Shown: positions 42,203-52,090, counted from the first letter of the stretch. The stretch is 64,000 nt of DNA from J027 sp965215855 (GCA_965215855.1 CBDCER010000003.1:1178001-1242000); one strand, 5' to 3'. Numbers and translations: made by a program. Notes: generated by a model from the letters alone, not told the origin.

Positions 42203-43711
42203 CTATTGTGTTGTAGCCCGACCACGGAAGTTCATATCGCTGATATAAAGCCAGGCCTCCGCCGGGATGTAATTTGGCCGGATGAGTGAATAGGGAATAT
42301 TATCGCGGTCTGGCCGTGAAATATCCCAGTTTGCTTCGGGGCCAAAATTCAAGTTCCAGATGAACGCTAGCCATACGAAATCCCACTCTTGCATGAGATT
42401 AATGGCGTCTACCAAAAAGATGCGTTGTTCTTCGATTGTATTGTCTTCGGAAAACTCAAAGTTTTGCAGCGGGTGTAATTCCGGAGGTAACAAATCTACT
42501 GCTACAGCCCAGCCAAATTCGGTTACGCATAGGGGTACAGTGCTGCCAGTTGCTCGAATCTTATTGGCATAGGTGGTTAGCGTGGAGTAGAAGGACCAGG
42601 ACGGATGGGGATTGTCAAACGGACCACGGAAAATCGCGTCAGGGTCATTGGGAACCTGATCCCAGGGTACATTTGGCCCGATATTGTAGCCGTTATGATG
42701 TGCGCCATAACAATCTACGATATCCAGCACGCCCGCTGCAATCAATTCATCAGTATAGCGAAAATCGGAAATAGCGATGACACCATCGTCAACACCGGTT
42801 GGTGAGAGCGCCCCACTGACAACAATGATGTTGGGATCAAGTATACGGATAGTCTCGGTGACAACAGTGACCATTTGCACATAATCAGCAGCACTGAGAC
42901 CACGTGGACTTGTCCATTCACGGGCAAGGTTCATCTCATTCCAGACTTCGACAGCATGAATCTGACCTGGATAGCGTAAAATCATCGTGCCAATGAAGTT
43001 GGCAAACAACTGGTTATCAGCAGGTGGTCCTTGTTCCTCAAGATTGGCACCAGGTTCGCGTGCCCAATCAGGGGCTGTTACGACGCTAATTAGCACCTTC
43101 AAATTCTTTTCGGCGGCAGTTTCAAAGAAAAGATCATAACCCAACCGTTCCCAGTCATAAACACCCGGTTCTGGTTCCGCAAATTCCCAGCGCACCTGCA
43201 ATTTTACCCAGTTCAGATTCAACTGGTTAGCCGCCGCATCCATATAGCCGCTCATAATCTGGCGATCATTATTGAAGTTAGGGATGACCTGGATACCGAG
43301 ATCAAATTCACGGTTTTGGCGGGGCGGAATAGTGGGTTGCGGGATTGGAGTGGGTGTTGCTTCTTGCGCCACTGGCATGGGGTCTGCGGCGGGTTCTGAT
43401 TGCTGGACTGGCTCAGATGCTCCCTCGTCCACAATTGATTCATTTTCAGATTCGACCAGAGGCACGTCATCGGTTTGGGTATCGGTTATAGTATCTGCTT
43501 CGGCTGGTGGTTGAAGTGCTTGTTCATTATTGGCGGTAAGATTAGTGGTGGTATTGGATTCGCTGGCAGTAGCAGCATCTAATCGGCCTGTCCCGATATA
43601 GATGCCAACAAAGGTAGCAACGCCGATCAACAATGTTACACTAACCCAAACCGCGATGAATCCGCGCAGTTGTCGGCGATATTGGTCATTGCGATGAGTG
43701 TGTGTCGCCAT
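42203..43711 (-). CDS. Membrane-anchored glycosidase-like protein with acidic stalk, paralogue 2
   Basis: After a short basic tail and a membrane helix (about residues 17-38) comes a ~100-residue Glu/Thr/Pro/Gln-rich stalk, then the clan GH-A barrel. Catalytic Glu candidates are in EVWNEMNLAREW and VTEFGWA. The protein has 502 residues. It shares the block pattern of its two neighbours (WVKLQVRWE, then YGAHHNGYN), so the three arose by duplication, but the stalk is unique to this copy and would hold the catalytic domain far from the membrane. A terminator lies on each side of the gene. Confidence 0.82.
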   Translation of the reverse strand: MATHTHRNDQYRRQLRGFIAVWVSVTLLIGVATFVGIYIGTGRLDAATASESNTTTNLTANNEQALQPPAEADTITDTQTDDVPLVESENESIVDEGASEPVQQSEPAADPMPVAQEATPTPIPQPTIPPRQNREFDLGIQVIPNFNNDRQIMSGYMDAAANQLNLNWVKLQVRWEFAEPEPGVYDWERLGYDLFFETAAEKNLKVLISVVTAPDWAREPGANLEEQGPPADNQLFANFIGTMILRYPGQIHAVEVWNEMNLAREWTSPRGLSAADYVQMVTVVTETIRILDPNIIVVSGALSPTGVDDGVIAISDFRYTDELIAAGVLDIVDCYGAHHNGYNIGPNVPWDQVPNDPDAIFRGPFDNPHPSWSFYSTLTTYANKIRATGSTVPLCVTEFGWAVAVDLLPPELHPLQNFEFSEDNTIEEQRIFLVDAINLMQEWDFVWLAFIWNLNFGPEANWDISRPDRDNIPYSLIRPNYIPAEAWLYISDMNFRGRATTQ

Positions 43712-43843
43712 AAATTAGTCCTTTTCCCTGAGTTATATTGCCAATAAGCTTACTGTGTCAGACCGATTCCATCAAATTTTCTAATGAATTTTATCCGTTT
43801 TTGCTAAAAAGGTATAACTTTACTGCATAGACAGACAAACGAA

Positions 43844-43872
43844 GAGGGATATGACGATCCGTCATGCCCCTC
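43844..43872 (-). terminator. Terminator after paralogue 3
   Basis: The stem GAGGG-AT-ATGACG / CGTCAT-GC-CCCTC with loop ATC (one internal 2x2 mismatch) is followed on the minus strand by TTCGTTTGTCTG. It starts 12 bases after the stop of the gene at 43885. Confidence 0.7.
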
Positions 43873-43884
43873 CGAAGAATCCTA

Positions 43885-45516
43885 TTAGTTAGCGAGTGCA
43901 TCACACGCCGGGCAAGTACCATTAGGGCGAATCAATGCATAACCACCCATTGGATCACCACCATGTGTGCCAGTGAAGTCCATATTCCAAATTATGACTA
44001 GCTTTACTGTGCCGCTGTTGCGAGCCAGACTGATAACCTGGTCAATCCACAACGCTTGTTCGGCTACTGATGTATTGATAGCCCAGGCGAAATTTGGCGG
44101 GGGCGGACCATAACCTTCTGGCGACAGGTAACCTAGTTCTGTAAAGCAGATGGGCTTGCCGGGGAAAAGACTACGATAGGTGTTAACCATGCCCCAGAAA
44201 TAGCGTGTGTAATAATTATCGCCACGCGGGTCACCGCTGGTCCATGTCGGGCTGACGATACCTTCATTATAGTGTGCGCCCAGGCAGTCCATATATGCGC
44301 CTGCACCAGCATCTCGCATTCCGGCCAGATACCGATTGTCATTCCAGACTGTATCCAGGCCGAATGCGCCTTCTGCACCAGTTGGAGCAGGGGCAGCACT
44401 GATGACAATGGTGCCAGTATTGTTAGCTTTGATTGCGTTATAGGAAAGTGCCAATAGTTGTGTATAGAGAGCCGGGTTGATATGCCCCTGCGGCCATTCG
44501 CGGGCTAGGTTAGTTTCATTCCAAATCTCGATGGCATCCGCGCCCAAGGCGGCCGCGCCACCAACAAAACTGGCATATTCGTTGAAATAGGCTTCACCAC
44601 CCAGAACATCGCCAGGGCTGCCGACCACACCTAGCAAGATACGGAAGCCGAGTGCATGGGCGTTGTTGATGAGTCCTGCCACTGACCCTGGTGATTGCCC
44701 GCGCCCATAACGCACCTGCACCTTGACCCAGGTCATACCAGCATAATGCATCAGGTCGGGGCGTGAGAAACTCTGAACATGAGCGCCATAAGAAAACACA
44801 CCTAAATTGGCGGAACTGTAGCCAGGTGCGCCCACGGAAGCACCACCACCACCCGCCGGAGGCTCCACTTCTATCACGGGGAGCGCCGCATAATTACCGC
44901 TGATATCAACCAGCGTGTAATATAACCAGCCTTCCTGATCCCCTACGACGACTTGGAACCAGGTGTTGTTATTGTTGCGGCCAATGGCGGCGACTGGCGT
45001 GGTGGCACTGAGAGTGCGGATGATACTATAGTTCAAGCCGGGGCCAGTGCGGAAGTTAACAGGATTGAGTGTCATACCTGCCAGCGAACCTTCGGGACCT
45101 ACAGGGACGGGAGGAGGTGTTTCGTCTTCTTCACCACCGCCGCTTGCCGCACCAGTAGCATCAATAATGGGTAGTGTTTCAATGACGAAACTCGCTGGAA
45201 ATTCTAGATAGTCTGAAAGCACCCAGCCTTGTGTTCCACCGTTAACGGGCGATCCAAAAACCCAGATGCCACCATTGCCAAGTTGATTTTCACGGCCTTC
45301 AATTGCCAGCACAGTATTACGCGGGAAGGTATCAATCATTGGCGAATCAGTGCCCGGTTGGGTACGGACAACCAGGTTATCAGGAGTCACACGTGCCTGA
45401 ACTAATCCTTGTGCCCGGGCTGGTTTGTGAGAAGAAATTGACAGTGGCAGCACTGAAGTCGCCAGAATAAGTGTCAGGAGAATACCAGCGAGGCGAACAA
45501 AGCGTATTTTTGTCAT
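43885..45516 (-). CDS. Secreted glycosidase-like protein with two SH3b domains, paralogue 3
   Basis: A signal peptide (cleavage near KPARAQ, residue 36) and no anchor predict a secreted protein of 543 residues. Two SH3b domains follow: about 38-103 (NLVVRTQPGTDS, GWVLSDYLE) and 145-215 (PVNFRTGPGLNYSIIR, EGWLYYTLV), which typically bind the cell wall. A Gly/Pro linker leads to the GH-A barrel with Glu candidates in EIWNETNLAREW and CFTELGYLS. It is the most complete wall-directed version of the three paralogues. The substrate is unknown but should be a surface or wall-associated glycan. Confidence 0.85.
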   Translation of the reverse strand: MTKIRFVRLAGILLTLILATSVLPLSISSHKPARAQGLVQARVTPDNLVVRTQPGTDSPMIDTFPRNTVLAIEGRENQLGNGGIWVFGSPVNGGTQGWVLSDYLEFPASFVIETLPIIDATGAASGGGEEDETPPPVPVGPEGSLAGMTLNPVNFRTGPGLNYSIIRTLSATTPVAAIGRNNNNTWFQVVVGDQEGWLYYTLVDISGNYAALPVIEVEPPAGGGGASVGAPGYSSANLGVFSYGAHVQSFSRPDLMHYAGMTWVKVQVRYGRGQSPGSVAGLINNAHALGFRILLGVVGSPGDVLGGEAYFNEYASFVGGAAALGADAIEIWNETNLAREWPQGHINPALYTQLLALSYNAIKANNTGTIVISAAPAPTGAEGAFGLDTVWNDNRYLAGMRDAGAGAYMDCLGAHYNEGIVSPTWTSGDPRGDNYYTRYFWGMVNTYRSLFPGKPICFTELGYLSPEGYGPPPPNFAWAINTSVAEQALWIDQVISLARNSGTVKLVIIWNMDFTGTHGGDPMGGYALIRPNGTCPACDALAN

Positions 45517-45692
45517 CGGTTATCCCAAACAAACTTAATTTGCAAAGTATTGATGTGCCGCAGAGTTTAGCATGATGAGGTTAAGGTTGGCAATAGGCTT
45601 TCAAACCAGCGTGGGGTGAACGGTGGCTGAGTCTGCTGTCGATTTTGTGGCGCGAATCATGTATAGTTGCGCGGCGAATAGTATATTGAGGG

Positions 45693-47150
45693 ATGTCAAC
45701 AACAATGCAGCAACCAAAGCGAAACCAGAACTATTTTCTTCTCAGCCTCGGCTGTGCCAAAAACACGGTTGACTCGGAGTCGATGGCGCAATTGTTGGAC
45801 GAATCGGGGATGCAGGGCGTGCTTGAACCAGATGATGCTGCGGTCATGATTGTCAATACGTGCGGCTTCATCGGCTCGGCCAAAGATGAAAGTATTCGAG
45901 CTTTGCGCGAGTTGGCCCAGAACAAGCAGCCAGACCAGTATCTCATTGCTGCCGGGTGTCTGTCGCAACGCTATGGAGATACATTGGCGCAGGAAGTCAA
46001 AGGACTGGATGGCATTATTGGGACGCGGCGCTGGATGGATATTGTCGATCTGGTTAAGCGCCTGCGGGAACACAAACACCCCGAACCGCTCTATCATCTG
46101 CCCACCGAAGCCACAACCGTTGGTGTGGATGAACGTGGTACGGTGCGAGTGAGTATTCAAGGAGCCACCGCCTATCTGAAAATCGCTGATGGGTGTCGCC
46201 GACCTTGTGCGTTCTGTGCCATTCCAACCATTAAGGGTACTGCCGTCAGCCGCCCGGTGGAAGTTATACTAAATGAAGCCCGATTTTTGCGTGACCAAGG
46301 CGTGCGCGAAATCATTCTGATTGCTCAGGACACTACGGATTATGGATACGATCTGGGTATGAAGAATGGGTTGGCAACGTTGCTTAACAAATTGGTGAAG
46401 GCTGTGCCAGATGTTCCCTGGTTACGTGTGATGTATGCTTATCCAGGCTATGTAACTGATGAGTTGATCGATGCGATGGCATCTCACCCACAGATCGCTA
46501 ACTACCTGGATATTCCGCTACAACATGCCCACCGTCAGACATTGTTGCGGATGCGCCGTCCAGCCAATGTGGATTGGATGTATGACACATTGGGCAAGAT
46601 GCGCGATGCAATGCCTGACTTGGCGATTCGTACCACTTTTATCGTTGGCTATCCTGGCGAGACCGATGCCGAGTTTGAAGCGTTGGTGCAGTTCGTTCGG
46701 GATATGCAGTTTGATCGGGTCGGAGCGTTCACCTACAGCTACGAAATCGGGACACCTAGCGCAGCGTTGCCGGATCAAGTGGCGGATAATGTGAAAGAAA
46801 CCCGCCGAGACCGCCTGATGGAGGTTCAACAGGACATCAGCCTGCAACGTAACCAGGCCCAGGTTGGACGCTCGTTGGATGTATTGATCGAAGGACATGC
46901 CGAAGTTGAAGATGAAAATGGCAATACCTCTGGCGACATCATTTCGTTGGGACGTTCCTATCGTGATGCGCCCGAAATTGATGGCCTGGTGATGGTTGAG
47001 GGCATTGCTCCTGTTGATGAGATCGTTCCAGTGCGGATTACCGGTGCGATGGTGTATGACTTAGTCGGTACGGTCGACTTGAGTAGCCCGACAGTGATCC
47101 AACCAGGGCAGATTTTCGGTGCGGGTGATTTGCCCGATAGGCCAGAATAA
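45693..47150 (+). CDS. rimO: Ribosomal protein S12 methylthiotransferase RimO
   Basis: This radical-SAM enzyme adds a methylthio group to an Asp of ribosomal protein S12. The N-terminal UPF0004 domain has three cluster Cys (Cys21 in LSLGCAKN, Cys57 in VNTCGFIG, Cys89 in AAGCLS). The radical-SAM cluster is GCRRPCAFCAIP (Cys168, 172, 175), followed by a C-terminal TRAM domain. LSLGCAKNTVDSE separates RimO from MiaB. The ATG at 45693 is directly behind GAGGG, so the ATG at 45705 may be the real start. All catalytic residues are there. It is apart from other translation genes. Confidence 0.95.
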   Translation: MSTTMQQPKRNQNYFLLSLGCAKNTVDSESMAQLLDESGMQGVLEPDDAAVMIVNTCGFIGSAKDESIRALRELAQNKQPDQYLIAAGCLSQRYGDTLAQEVKGLDGIIGTRRWMDIVDLVKRLREHKHPEPLYHLPTEATTVGVDERGTVRVSIQGATAYLKIADGCRRPCAFCAIPTIKGTAVSRPVEVILNEARFLRDQGVREIILIAQDTTDYGYDLGMKNGLATLLNKLVKAVPDVPWLRVMYAYPGYVTDELIDAMASHPQIANYLDIPLQHAHRQTLLRMRRPANVDWMYDTLGKMRDAMPDLAIRTTFIVGYPGETDAEFEALVQFVRDMQFDRVGAFTYSYEIGTPSAALPDQVADNVKETRRDRLMEVQQDISLQRNQAQVGRSLDVLIEGHAEVEDENGNTSGDIISLGRSYRDAPEIDGLVMVEGIAPVDEIVPVRITGAMVYDLVGTVDLSSPTVIQPGQIFGAGDLPDRPE

Positions 47151-47223
47151 GCATGTGGTAAACTTACACGTCGTTGCTCCATCTAGAGTCTTGATCGCAA
47201 ATCTCAACCAATAGGAGACTTAC

Positions 47224-48489
47224 ATGCTGCGAATTATCATTGTTCTGTCGCTTATTATGCCTGTGGCTTTGATGTTTAATCCGGTGACACAGGCTCAAAC
47301 CGATGCCAAAACCCCGGCGGCACTGTGTGAGGAAGCACAACCTAACATCACGGAACCGTCTAGTCGGAGTTTTGATGAACCAGAGCAGGTATTGGAAGAT
47401 GATGTCGATTATTATGCGATCTTCTGCACCGAGAGTGGCGCGGTTTTTGTTGATTTATTGGAGCAATACGCGCCAATCACGGTTAACAGTTTTGTGTTTC
47501 TGGCGCAAGAAGGCTTCTACAACAATTCTAATTTCCACCGGGTTATGGCTGATTTCATGGCTCAGGGTGGCGATCCAGTCGGTAACCCACCGGGAACGGG
47601 CGGCCCGGGTTATCAATTCCAGGATGAGTTTCTGCCATTTCTGACCTTCGAGCGTCCTGGTTGGCTGGCGATGGCGAATTCTGGGCCGAGTACAAATGGT
47701 AGTCAGTTTTTCATCACCCGTGTGCCCACCACGCATCTGAATTGGCGTCATACTATTTTTGGCGAGGTGCTAGAAGGTCAGGAAGTTGTCGATAATATGC
47801 CGGACACGGATGCGGGTGGCAACGATGCCCTATATACCGTGTTGATTATCACGGATCCTGCTCAGGTGGAAACGACTTTTGCTGCGCCCACACCCGCCAC
47901 TGGGGATGAGGTGTTGGATGCAATCAACGGTATTTTTGGCGAAGATCCTGCGCTATCCAATATTGAAAACGCGGTTTATGACCTAGATGAAGCCGTTGGG
48001 CGTGTGGAGCCAGGCGCTCAGGAAGCTGCCCGCGATCTGTATGAATCGCATGGGTTTGGGTTTGAGGCTGGGGGATTCTGGGAAGTTGCGACATGCGAAG
48101 AACCCGCTCTGCTCGGTATCGGCACTTGGGTGACTGATTGGGGTACTGCAGAAAACGCTGCCGGGTTCACATCCGATTCTTCTTTCGATGAACTCATGAC
48201 CACCCAAGGATTCAGCCTGATTGACAGCAGCGAGACATTTACCGGATTGGGCTATACAACCGAACTGTTTTATAGCAGACCAGACGATGGTTTTTGTAGT
48301 GTGCCAGCAACTCGCTATCGTTATACGTGGCATCGTGAACGCTATACGATTACGTTGGATGTGATCATCGCCCAGAATGTTGTTCCTGAAGAGCAAGTTC
48401 CAATGATCATTGCAGATCGTATCGCTCGAACTGTTGCAAGTCTGTTGGGTGATATTATTCTGGATGGACGTGTGCGGAACATTGGATAA
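47224..48489 (+). CDS. Secreted cyclophilin-type peptidyl-prolyl isomerase with C-terminal extension
   Basis: AGGAG precedes the ATG. A signal peptide (cleavage after TQAQ, about residue 25) points outside the membrane. The cyclophilin domain (about 75-215) has the active-site blocks FHRVMADFMAQGGDP, FITRVPTTHLNWRHTIFGEV and LAMANSGPSTNGSQFFIT, so it should catalyse prolyl isomerisation during folding of secreted proteins. The ~200-residue C-terminal part with three or four Cys has no match known to me. The end overlaps the following methyltransferase gene by 26 bases. It is not clear whether it has a lipoprotein anchor; none is seen. Confidence 0.88.
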   Translation: MLRIIIVLSLIMPVALMFNPVTQAQTDAKTPAALCEEAQPNITEPSSRSFDEPEQVLEDDVDYYAIFCTESGAVFVDLLEQYAPITVNSFVFLAQEGFYNNSNFHRVMADFMAQGGDPVGNPPGTGGPGYQFQDEFLPFLTFERPGWLAMANSGPSTNGSQFFITRVPTTHLNWRHTIFGEVLEGQEVVDNMPDTDAGGNDALYTVLIITDPAQVETTFAAPTPATGDEVLDAINGIFGEDPALSNIENAVYDLDEAVGRVEPGAQEAARDLYESHGFGFEAGGFWEVATCEEPALLGIGTWVTDWGTAENAAGFTSDSSFDELMTTQGFSLIDSSETFTGLGYTTELFYSRPDDGFCSVPATRYRYTWHRERYTITLDVIIAQNVVPEEQVPMIIADRIARTVASLLGDIILDGRVRNIG

Positions 48490-49267
48490 ACACCCCTTTG
48501 ACATCTCGGCTGAAACTTACGACCGAGATTTCACCAATACGGATCTAGGACGCTGGCTGCGAAGCCGCGTATGGGAACGCCTGGCTGCTCAGCTTCAGCC
48601 GGGCGATTCTGTTTTGGAGATTGGGTGTGGAACAGGTGAAGACGCGGTGTGGTTGGCGCAACGTGGGGTACGGGTTCTTGCTACTGATGTCAGCTCAGTT
48701 ATGTTAGAAAGAACACAACAGAAAACAGTTGACTTGGGGTTGAATGATCTGGTTCAAACTGAGATATTGAATTTGAATCAACTACCTACTGCAATGGCTG
48801 ATCGTTTCGATGGCGTGTTTAGTAATTTCGGGCCAGTGAATTGCACTCACGATTGGACGGGATTAGGTGTGTTCTTAGGCACTGTTGTCAAGTCCGGTGG
48901 TTTTGTTGGCTTAGGAGTGATGTCGCCATTTTGCTTGTGGGAGACCGTCTGGCACAGCCTTCGCTTCAATTTCCGGACAGCGTTTCGTCGGATACGGCGG
49001 CGGACGGTGGCAACGCTGGCAGATGGCTCACATATCCCTGTATATTATCCGTCTAGCCGACAACTGGCGACGGCCTTAAAGCCCTCGTTTCGACAGATTA
49101 ATGTGCGGGGAATTGGCGTGTTTTTGCCACCTAGTGACGTTTTCGGGGCTATCGAGAAACGCCCTCAATTAGCGCGCCGCCTGATGGCATTGGAAACACG
49201 GTGGGCGCATCGCTGGCCGTTTCGCACCTGGGCCGATCATTATTGGATTGAGTTCGTGCGAGAATGA
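48464..49267 (+). CDS. Class I SAM-dependent methyltransferase
   Basis: A Rossmann-type methyltransferase of about 267 residues. SAM binding is shown by VLEIGCGTGEDAVWLAQRG and the acidic end of strand 2 in VLATDVSSVML; VFSNFGPVN is motif IV. The C-terminal part is basic and contains aromatic residues (RWAHRWPFRTWADHYW). The start is unclear: ATG 48464, GTG 48470 and TTG 48482 are all in frame and overlap the isomerase gene. The overlap suggests translational coupling. The substrate cannot be told from the sequence. Confidence 0.85.
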   Translation: MDVCGTLDKHPFDISAETYDRDFTNTDLGRWLRSRVWERLAAQLQPGDSVLEIGCGTGEDAVWLAQRGVRVLATDVSSVMLERTQQKTVDLGLNDLVQTEILNLNQLPTAMADRFDGVFSNFGPVNCTHDWTGLGVFLGTVVKSGGFVGLGVMSPFCLWETVWHSLRFNFRTAFRRIRRRTVATLADGSHIPVYYPSSRQLATALKPSFRQINVRGIGVFLPPSDVFGAIEKRPQLARRLMALETRWAHRWPFRTWADHYWIEFVRE

Positions 49268-49315
49268 TACGTTTTCCTCATCATTTAAGGATTTTCGTCA
49301 CAAGGGTTTCAGGGC

Positions 49316-49321
49316 TATAAT
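49316..49321 (+). promoter_or_regulatory. Possible -10 box (TATAAT) for the lipoprotein gene at 49363
   Basis: A perfect TATAAT lies 41 bases before the start codon of the next gene, in a short gap after the methyltransferase gene. A weak -35 (TTTTCG) is 18 bases upstream. Confidence 0.45.
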
Positions 49322-49362
49322 AAAAATAAGGCTAATCTAAATTATGAGGAATTCTGGCGCTG

Positions 49363-50175
49363 ATGGCTCGCTGGGGCTTGCGATGGGTTTTTTGCTGGTT
49401 GAGTGTTTTAATCACTGCTTGTGGGCAGCTTGCCTCGCCGACGCCTGCTGAAAAAACGCAGAACCACACACCACTACAGGGTTTTACACCACCGCCTACT
49501 GCATCTCCCACTGAACCTTTTCGCCCGGCGTATACATTGACTCCGTTGGGCAGCGTAACAGCCACCCGTGCTGCTTCTCTGGAGGCAGCCGAAGTTGTAA
49601 CAGTGGAAACGCCAACCTGTTACGAAACCCTGGCCGAAAGCCTTATCTGCTTGGGATGGATTTACAACACTGGTAACTCCCCAATCACTGACATCATCAT
49701 CAATGTTTACCTGCTCTCTCCACAAGGTGTTCCGCTGGCGACTACTCGAACTACACCCGAATTCCCGATGCTGTTTCCTGATAGTGGCAGTCCCTACCGT
49801 GTGATATTTCAGGTGTTGCCAGAGGGCGAATGGGGTGTATACGCCGAGTTGGACCAGAATCTGGTGGTGGAAACTGCACCGGACGATCACACGGTTCCAT
49901 TAATGGTACACACAATTCAGTCCGAGTGGCATGTTTATGGCTACACTATTCGGGGACAGATATTCAATCAATCCAATCAACCATTGTCCCTGGTACGTGT
50001 GGCCGCGATTATTTGGAGAGCAGATCGGACGATCAGTGGCTATCGGATGGTCATTTTCGATTCCATGTCACCAGACTCGGAAGCGATATTGGATTTTGAC
50101 TTTGAGATTGCGCCGCTAGATGGACAACCAGGCGAATCGGTGATGGTATTGGCACAAGGATCAACGCCTAATTAG
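49363..50175 (+). CDS. Lipoprotein with FxLYD-like beta domains
   Basis: The ATG follows TGAGGA by 12 bases. The signal ends in LITAC (lipobox, Cys20), followed by a Thr/Pro stalk. The rest (about 70-270) consists of two beta-sandwich stretches: ESLICLGWIYNTGNSPITD and HVYGYTIRGQIFNQSNQPLS, which resemble FxLYD/DUF3426-type domains found in surface proteins. It presumably sits on the outer side of the membrane as a binding or structural protein. It overlaps rsmA tail to tail by eight bases. The exact function is unknown. Confidence 0.75.
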   Translation: MARWGLRWVFCWLSVLITACGQLASPTPAEKTQNHTPLQGFTPPPTASPTEPFRPAYTLTPLGSVTATRAASLEAAEVVTVETPTCYETLAESLICLGWIYNTGNSPITDIIINVYLLSPQGVPLATTRTTPEFPMLFPDSGSPYRVIFQVLPEGEWGVYAELDQNLVVETAPDDHTVPLMVHTIQSEWHVYGYTIRGQIFNQSNQPLSLVRVAAIIWRADRTISGYRMVIFDSMSPDSEAILDFDFEIAPLDGQPGESVMVLAQGSTPN

Positions 50176-50992
50176 CTTGTTGATAAGCCCACGACAACCG
50201 TGCCCATTCTTCCAGTTTTAAGGTTTCTGCTCGACGACTAGCATCAATTTCAGCAGTCTCCAATAAACGACGAGCCGCGCTACTTTTCAAACCCAAACCG
50301 CCCGCCAATGCGTTTTTAAGTTGCTTGCGTTTCTGGCTGAAACCTGCTCGCACGATTTTAAAGAAAGTGGTTTCATCTGGCACATCAACCACTGGTGTCT
50401 CATAAACATCAATACGAATTACTGCTGACTCGACATCTGGACGCGGCCAGAAAACGGCAGGGTTTAGGCGGGTTACCAGAACAGGTTGCCCATAAAACTG
50501 TACGCTGACGGCCAGGATGCTCATGTTACCAGGCTCGGCCAGGATACGCTCGGCCACTTCTTTTTGCACAGTCAGTACAAGACGGTGTGGGCGGTGAGGG
50601 CGATCTAACAACTTGCGAAGAATGGCACTGGTAATGTAGTAAGGCACGTTGGCGACTACATAAAAAGGACCGGATCCGATCAAGCTCTCAAGGTTCGCTT
50701 TGAGAAAATCTCCCCAATGGATTTCGACATTATAAAGATCATTCATCGTATGGGAAAGTACGGGGCGAAGTCGTTCATCAGTCTCAATGGCAATCACGCG
50801 TTGGGAAGTCTGCGCCAGCACTCGAGTCAGTGCCCCTGTCCCTGCACCAATTTCCACCACAGTTGCATCTGCGGGTAGTTCGGCACTCTCGACAATGCGT
50901 GCCAGGGCATTTGGATCGTGCAGAAAATTCTGCCCCAAGCTTTTCTTGGGTTTAATGTCAAAGTCTTCGAGCAGTTGCTTTGGACTGGTCAT
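50168..50992 (-). CDS. rsmA: 16S rRNA (adenine1518/1519-N6)-dimethyltransferase RsmA (KsgA)
   Basis: The 274-residue methyltransferase dimethylates two adjacent adenines near the 3' end of 16S rRNA, a late step in small-subunit assembly. Motifs are KKSLGQNFLHD at the N-terminus, EIGAGTGALTR for SAM, and NVPYYI in the catalytic loop (most have NLPYYI). A C-terminal helical domain follows (AGFSQKRKQLKNAL). The gene sits 9 bases downstream of the YabE-like gene, similar to the yabE-ksgA neighbourhood of Bacillus, but without rnmV. Loss of function gives kasugamycin resistance in other bacteria. Confidence 0.95.
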   Translation of the reverse strand: MTSPKQLLEDFDIKPKKSLGQNFLHDPNALARIVESAELPADATVVEIGAGTGALTRVLAQTSQRVIAIETDERLRPVLSHTMNDLYNVEIHWGDFLKANLESLIGSGPFYVVANVPYYITSAILRKLLDRPHRPHRLVLTVQKEVAERILAEPGNMSILAVSVQFYGQPVLVTRLNPAVFWPRPDVESAVIRIDVYETPVVDVPDETTFFKIVRAGFSQKRKQLKNALAGGLGLKSSAARRLLETAEIDASRRAETLKLEEWARLSWAYQQAN

Positions 50993-51001
50993 GATTAATC
51001 C

Positions 51002-52090
51002 TCAATCATCCGGAGATGAACCTGTGCCATAAACCTTGATTTCCGGAACGGGCGAGGCAATGACCCAGTTCTCCTGTACGATGCGGCTCACAATCCGATT
51101 GTTTTCGCGGCGAATTCGCACCCGTATTTCCCGCAGGCCCGTTTGCCCTTCCTGAATTGTGTGTTGTTCGCCATAGGGTAAATCAGGGTCAGGTAAGGTG
51201 AGAGTCTGAAATTCGATGATTTCTTGCTCGACCTCGATAGCTTCGACAACACGAATAATCTCAATCGTCATGTTAGCTTCAAGAAATGTTTGTTCATTGG
51301 GCCTGGTATAGTCTTGCCCTGTTAACACCAGGCCGACCTGATTAATGGTGTCAATAACAGTGGGACCAGTCGCTCGTGTATCGATCATGCGCTCGTCAAC
51401 AAGAATGGTGACTGGCACGGAGCGTATAATTGAAACTTCCAGGCCATTGGTGATAGGCGCATCAATGGGCGGCGTAATCGCGTCTGCCAGATAAAGGGTA
51501 ACGGCATACTCATCTAGTAATGCGCCAACGGTGGCAGCGGTTGTTTTGCCATCTGCTACTAATTGACTGTTGTCATAAAGCACGAATGGATGTGCCGTGA
51601 TCACACGCAGATGCTGAGGCGGGAGTGTAAACTGCGGTAGGGTGTAAATATCGACCAGTTGGTAATCGACATACAGTTGGTCACCTGGGTTAAGGTGAAC
51701 CGCTTGCTCGACCAAAATCACTAGTGGGTCAACGGCATGTGTATAGACGCGCCGGACCTCGCCATCTATTTCTAACGCTAATTGGGAGGCCCTAGTGACC
51801 AGAATCGTCATGTCTGACCGAATGGGGGTATCGATTGCTGGTTCTACCCAATCAGCTTGATCTAGATAAACATCAGCTTCATCGAGGGCGTCGCCGACTG
51901 TTGAGGCGTCGGTACGAATCTCTTGCATAGAGCCGTTGACGTCGATGGTGATGTGCTTTCGTCCCAGGTAGCTTGACCCTAGAATAATTGCTATTGCGCC
52001 AATCGCAATCAACAATAGCAGGAATCCAGGCCGGTAATAGTTAGAACGCTTTTGGTTTTGAGGGACAGTAAGCGGATGAGGTGATATCAT
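51002..52090 (-). CDS. YabE-like protein: DUF348 repeats and G5 domain
   Basis: The 362-residue protein has one N-terminal membrane segment (PGFLLLLIAIGAIAIILGSS), then three DUF348-type repeats (HITIDVNGSMQEIRTDASTV; FVLYDNSQLVADGKTTAATV; VTILVDERMIDTRATGPTVI) and a G5 domain (about 285-350; EAIEVEQEIIEFQTLTLPDP). In YabE/RpfB the same modules are followed by a 3D or lysozyme-like catalytic domain, which is missing here: the protein ends soon after the G5 domain. It probably binds murein or glycans outside the cell. The position upstream of rsmA matches the Bacillus arrangement. Confidence 0.86.
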   Translation of the reverse strand: MISPHPLTVPQNQKRSNYYRPGFLLLLIAIGAIAIILGSSYLGRKHITIDVNGSMQEIRTDASTVGDALDEADVYLDQADWVEPAIDTPIRSDMTILVTRASQLALEIDGEVRRVYTHAVDPLVILVEQAVHLNPGDQLYVDYQLVDIYTLPQFTLPPQHLRVITAHPFVLYDNSQLVADGKTTAATVGALLDEYAVTLYLADAITPPIDAPITNGLEVSIIRSVPVTILVDERMIDTRATGPTVIDTINQVGLVLTGQDYTRPNEQTFLEANMTIEIIRVVEAIEVEQEIIEFQTLTLPDPDLPYGEQHTIQEGQTGLREIRVRIRRENNRIVSRIVQENWVIASPVPEIKVYGTGSSPDD

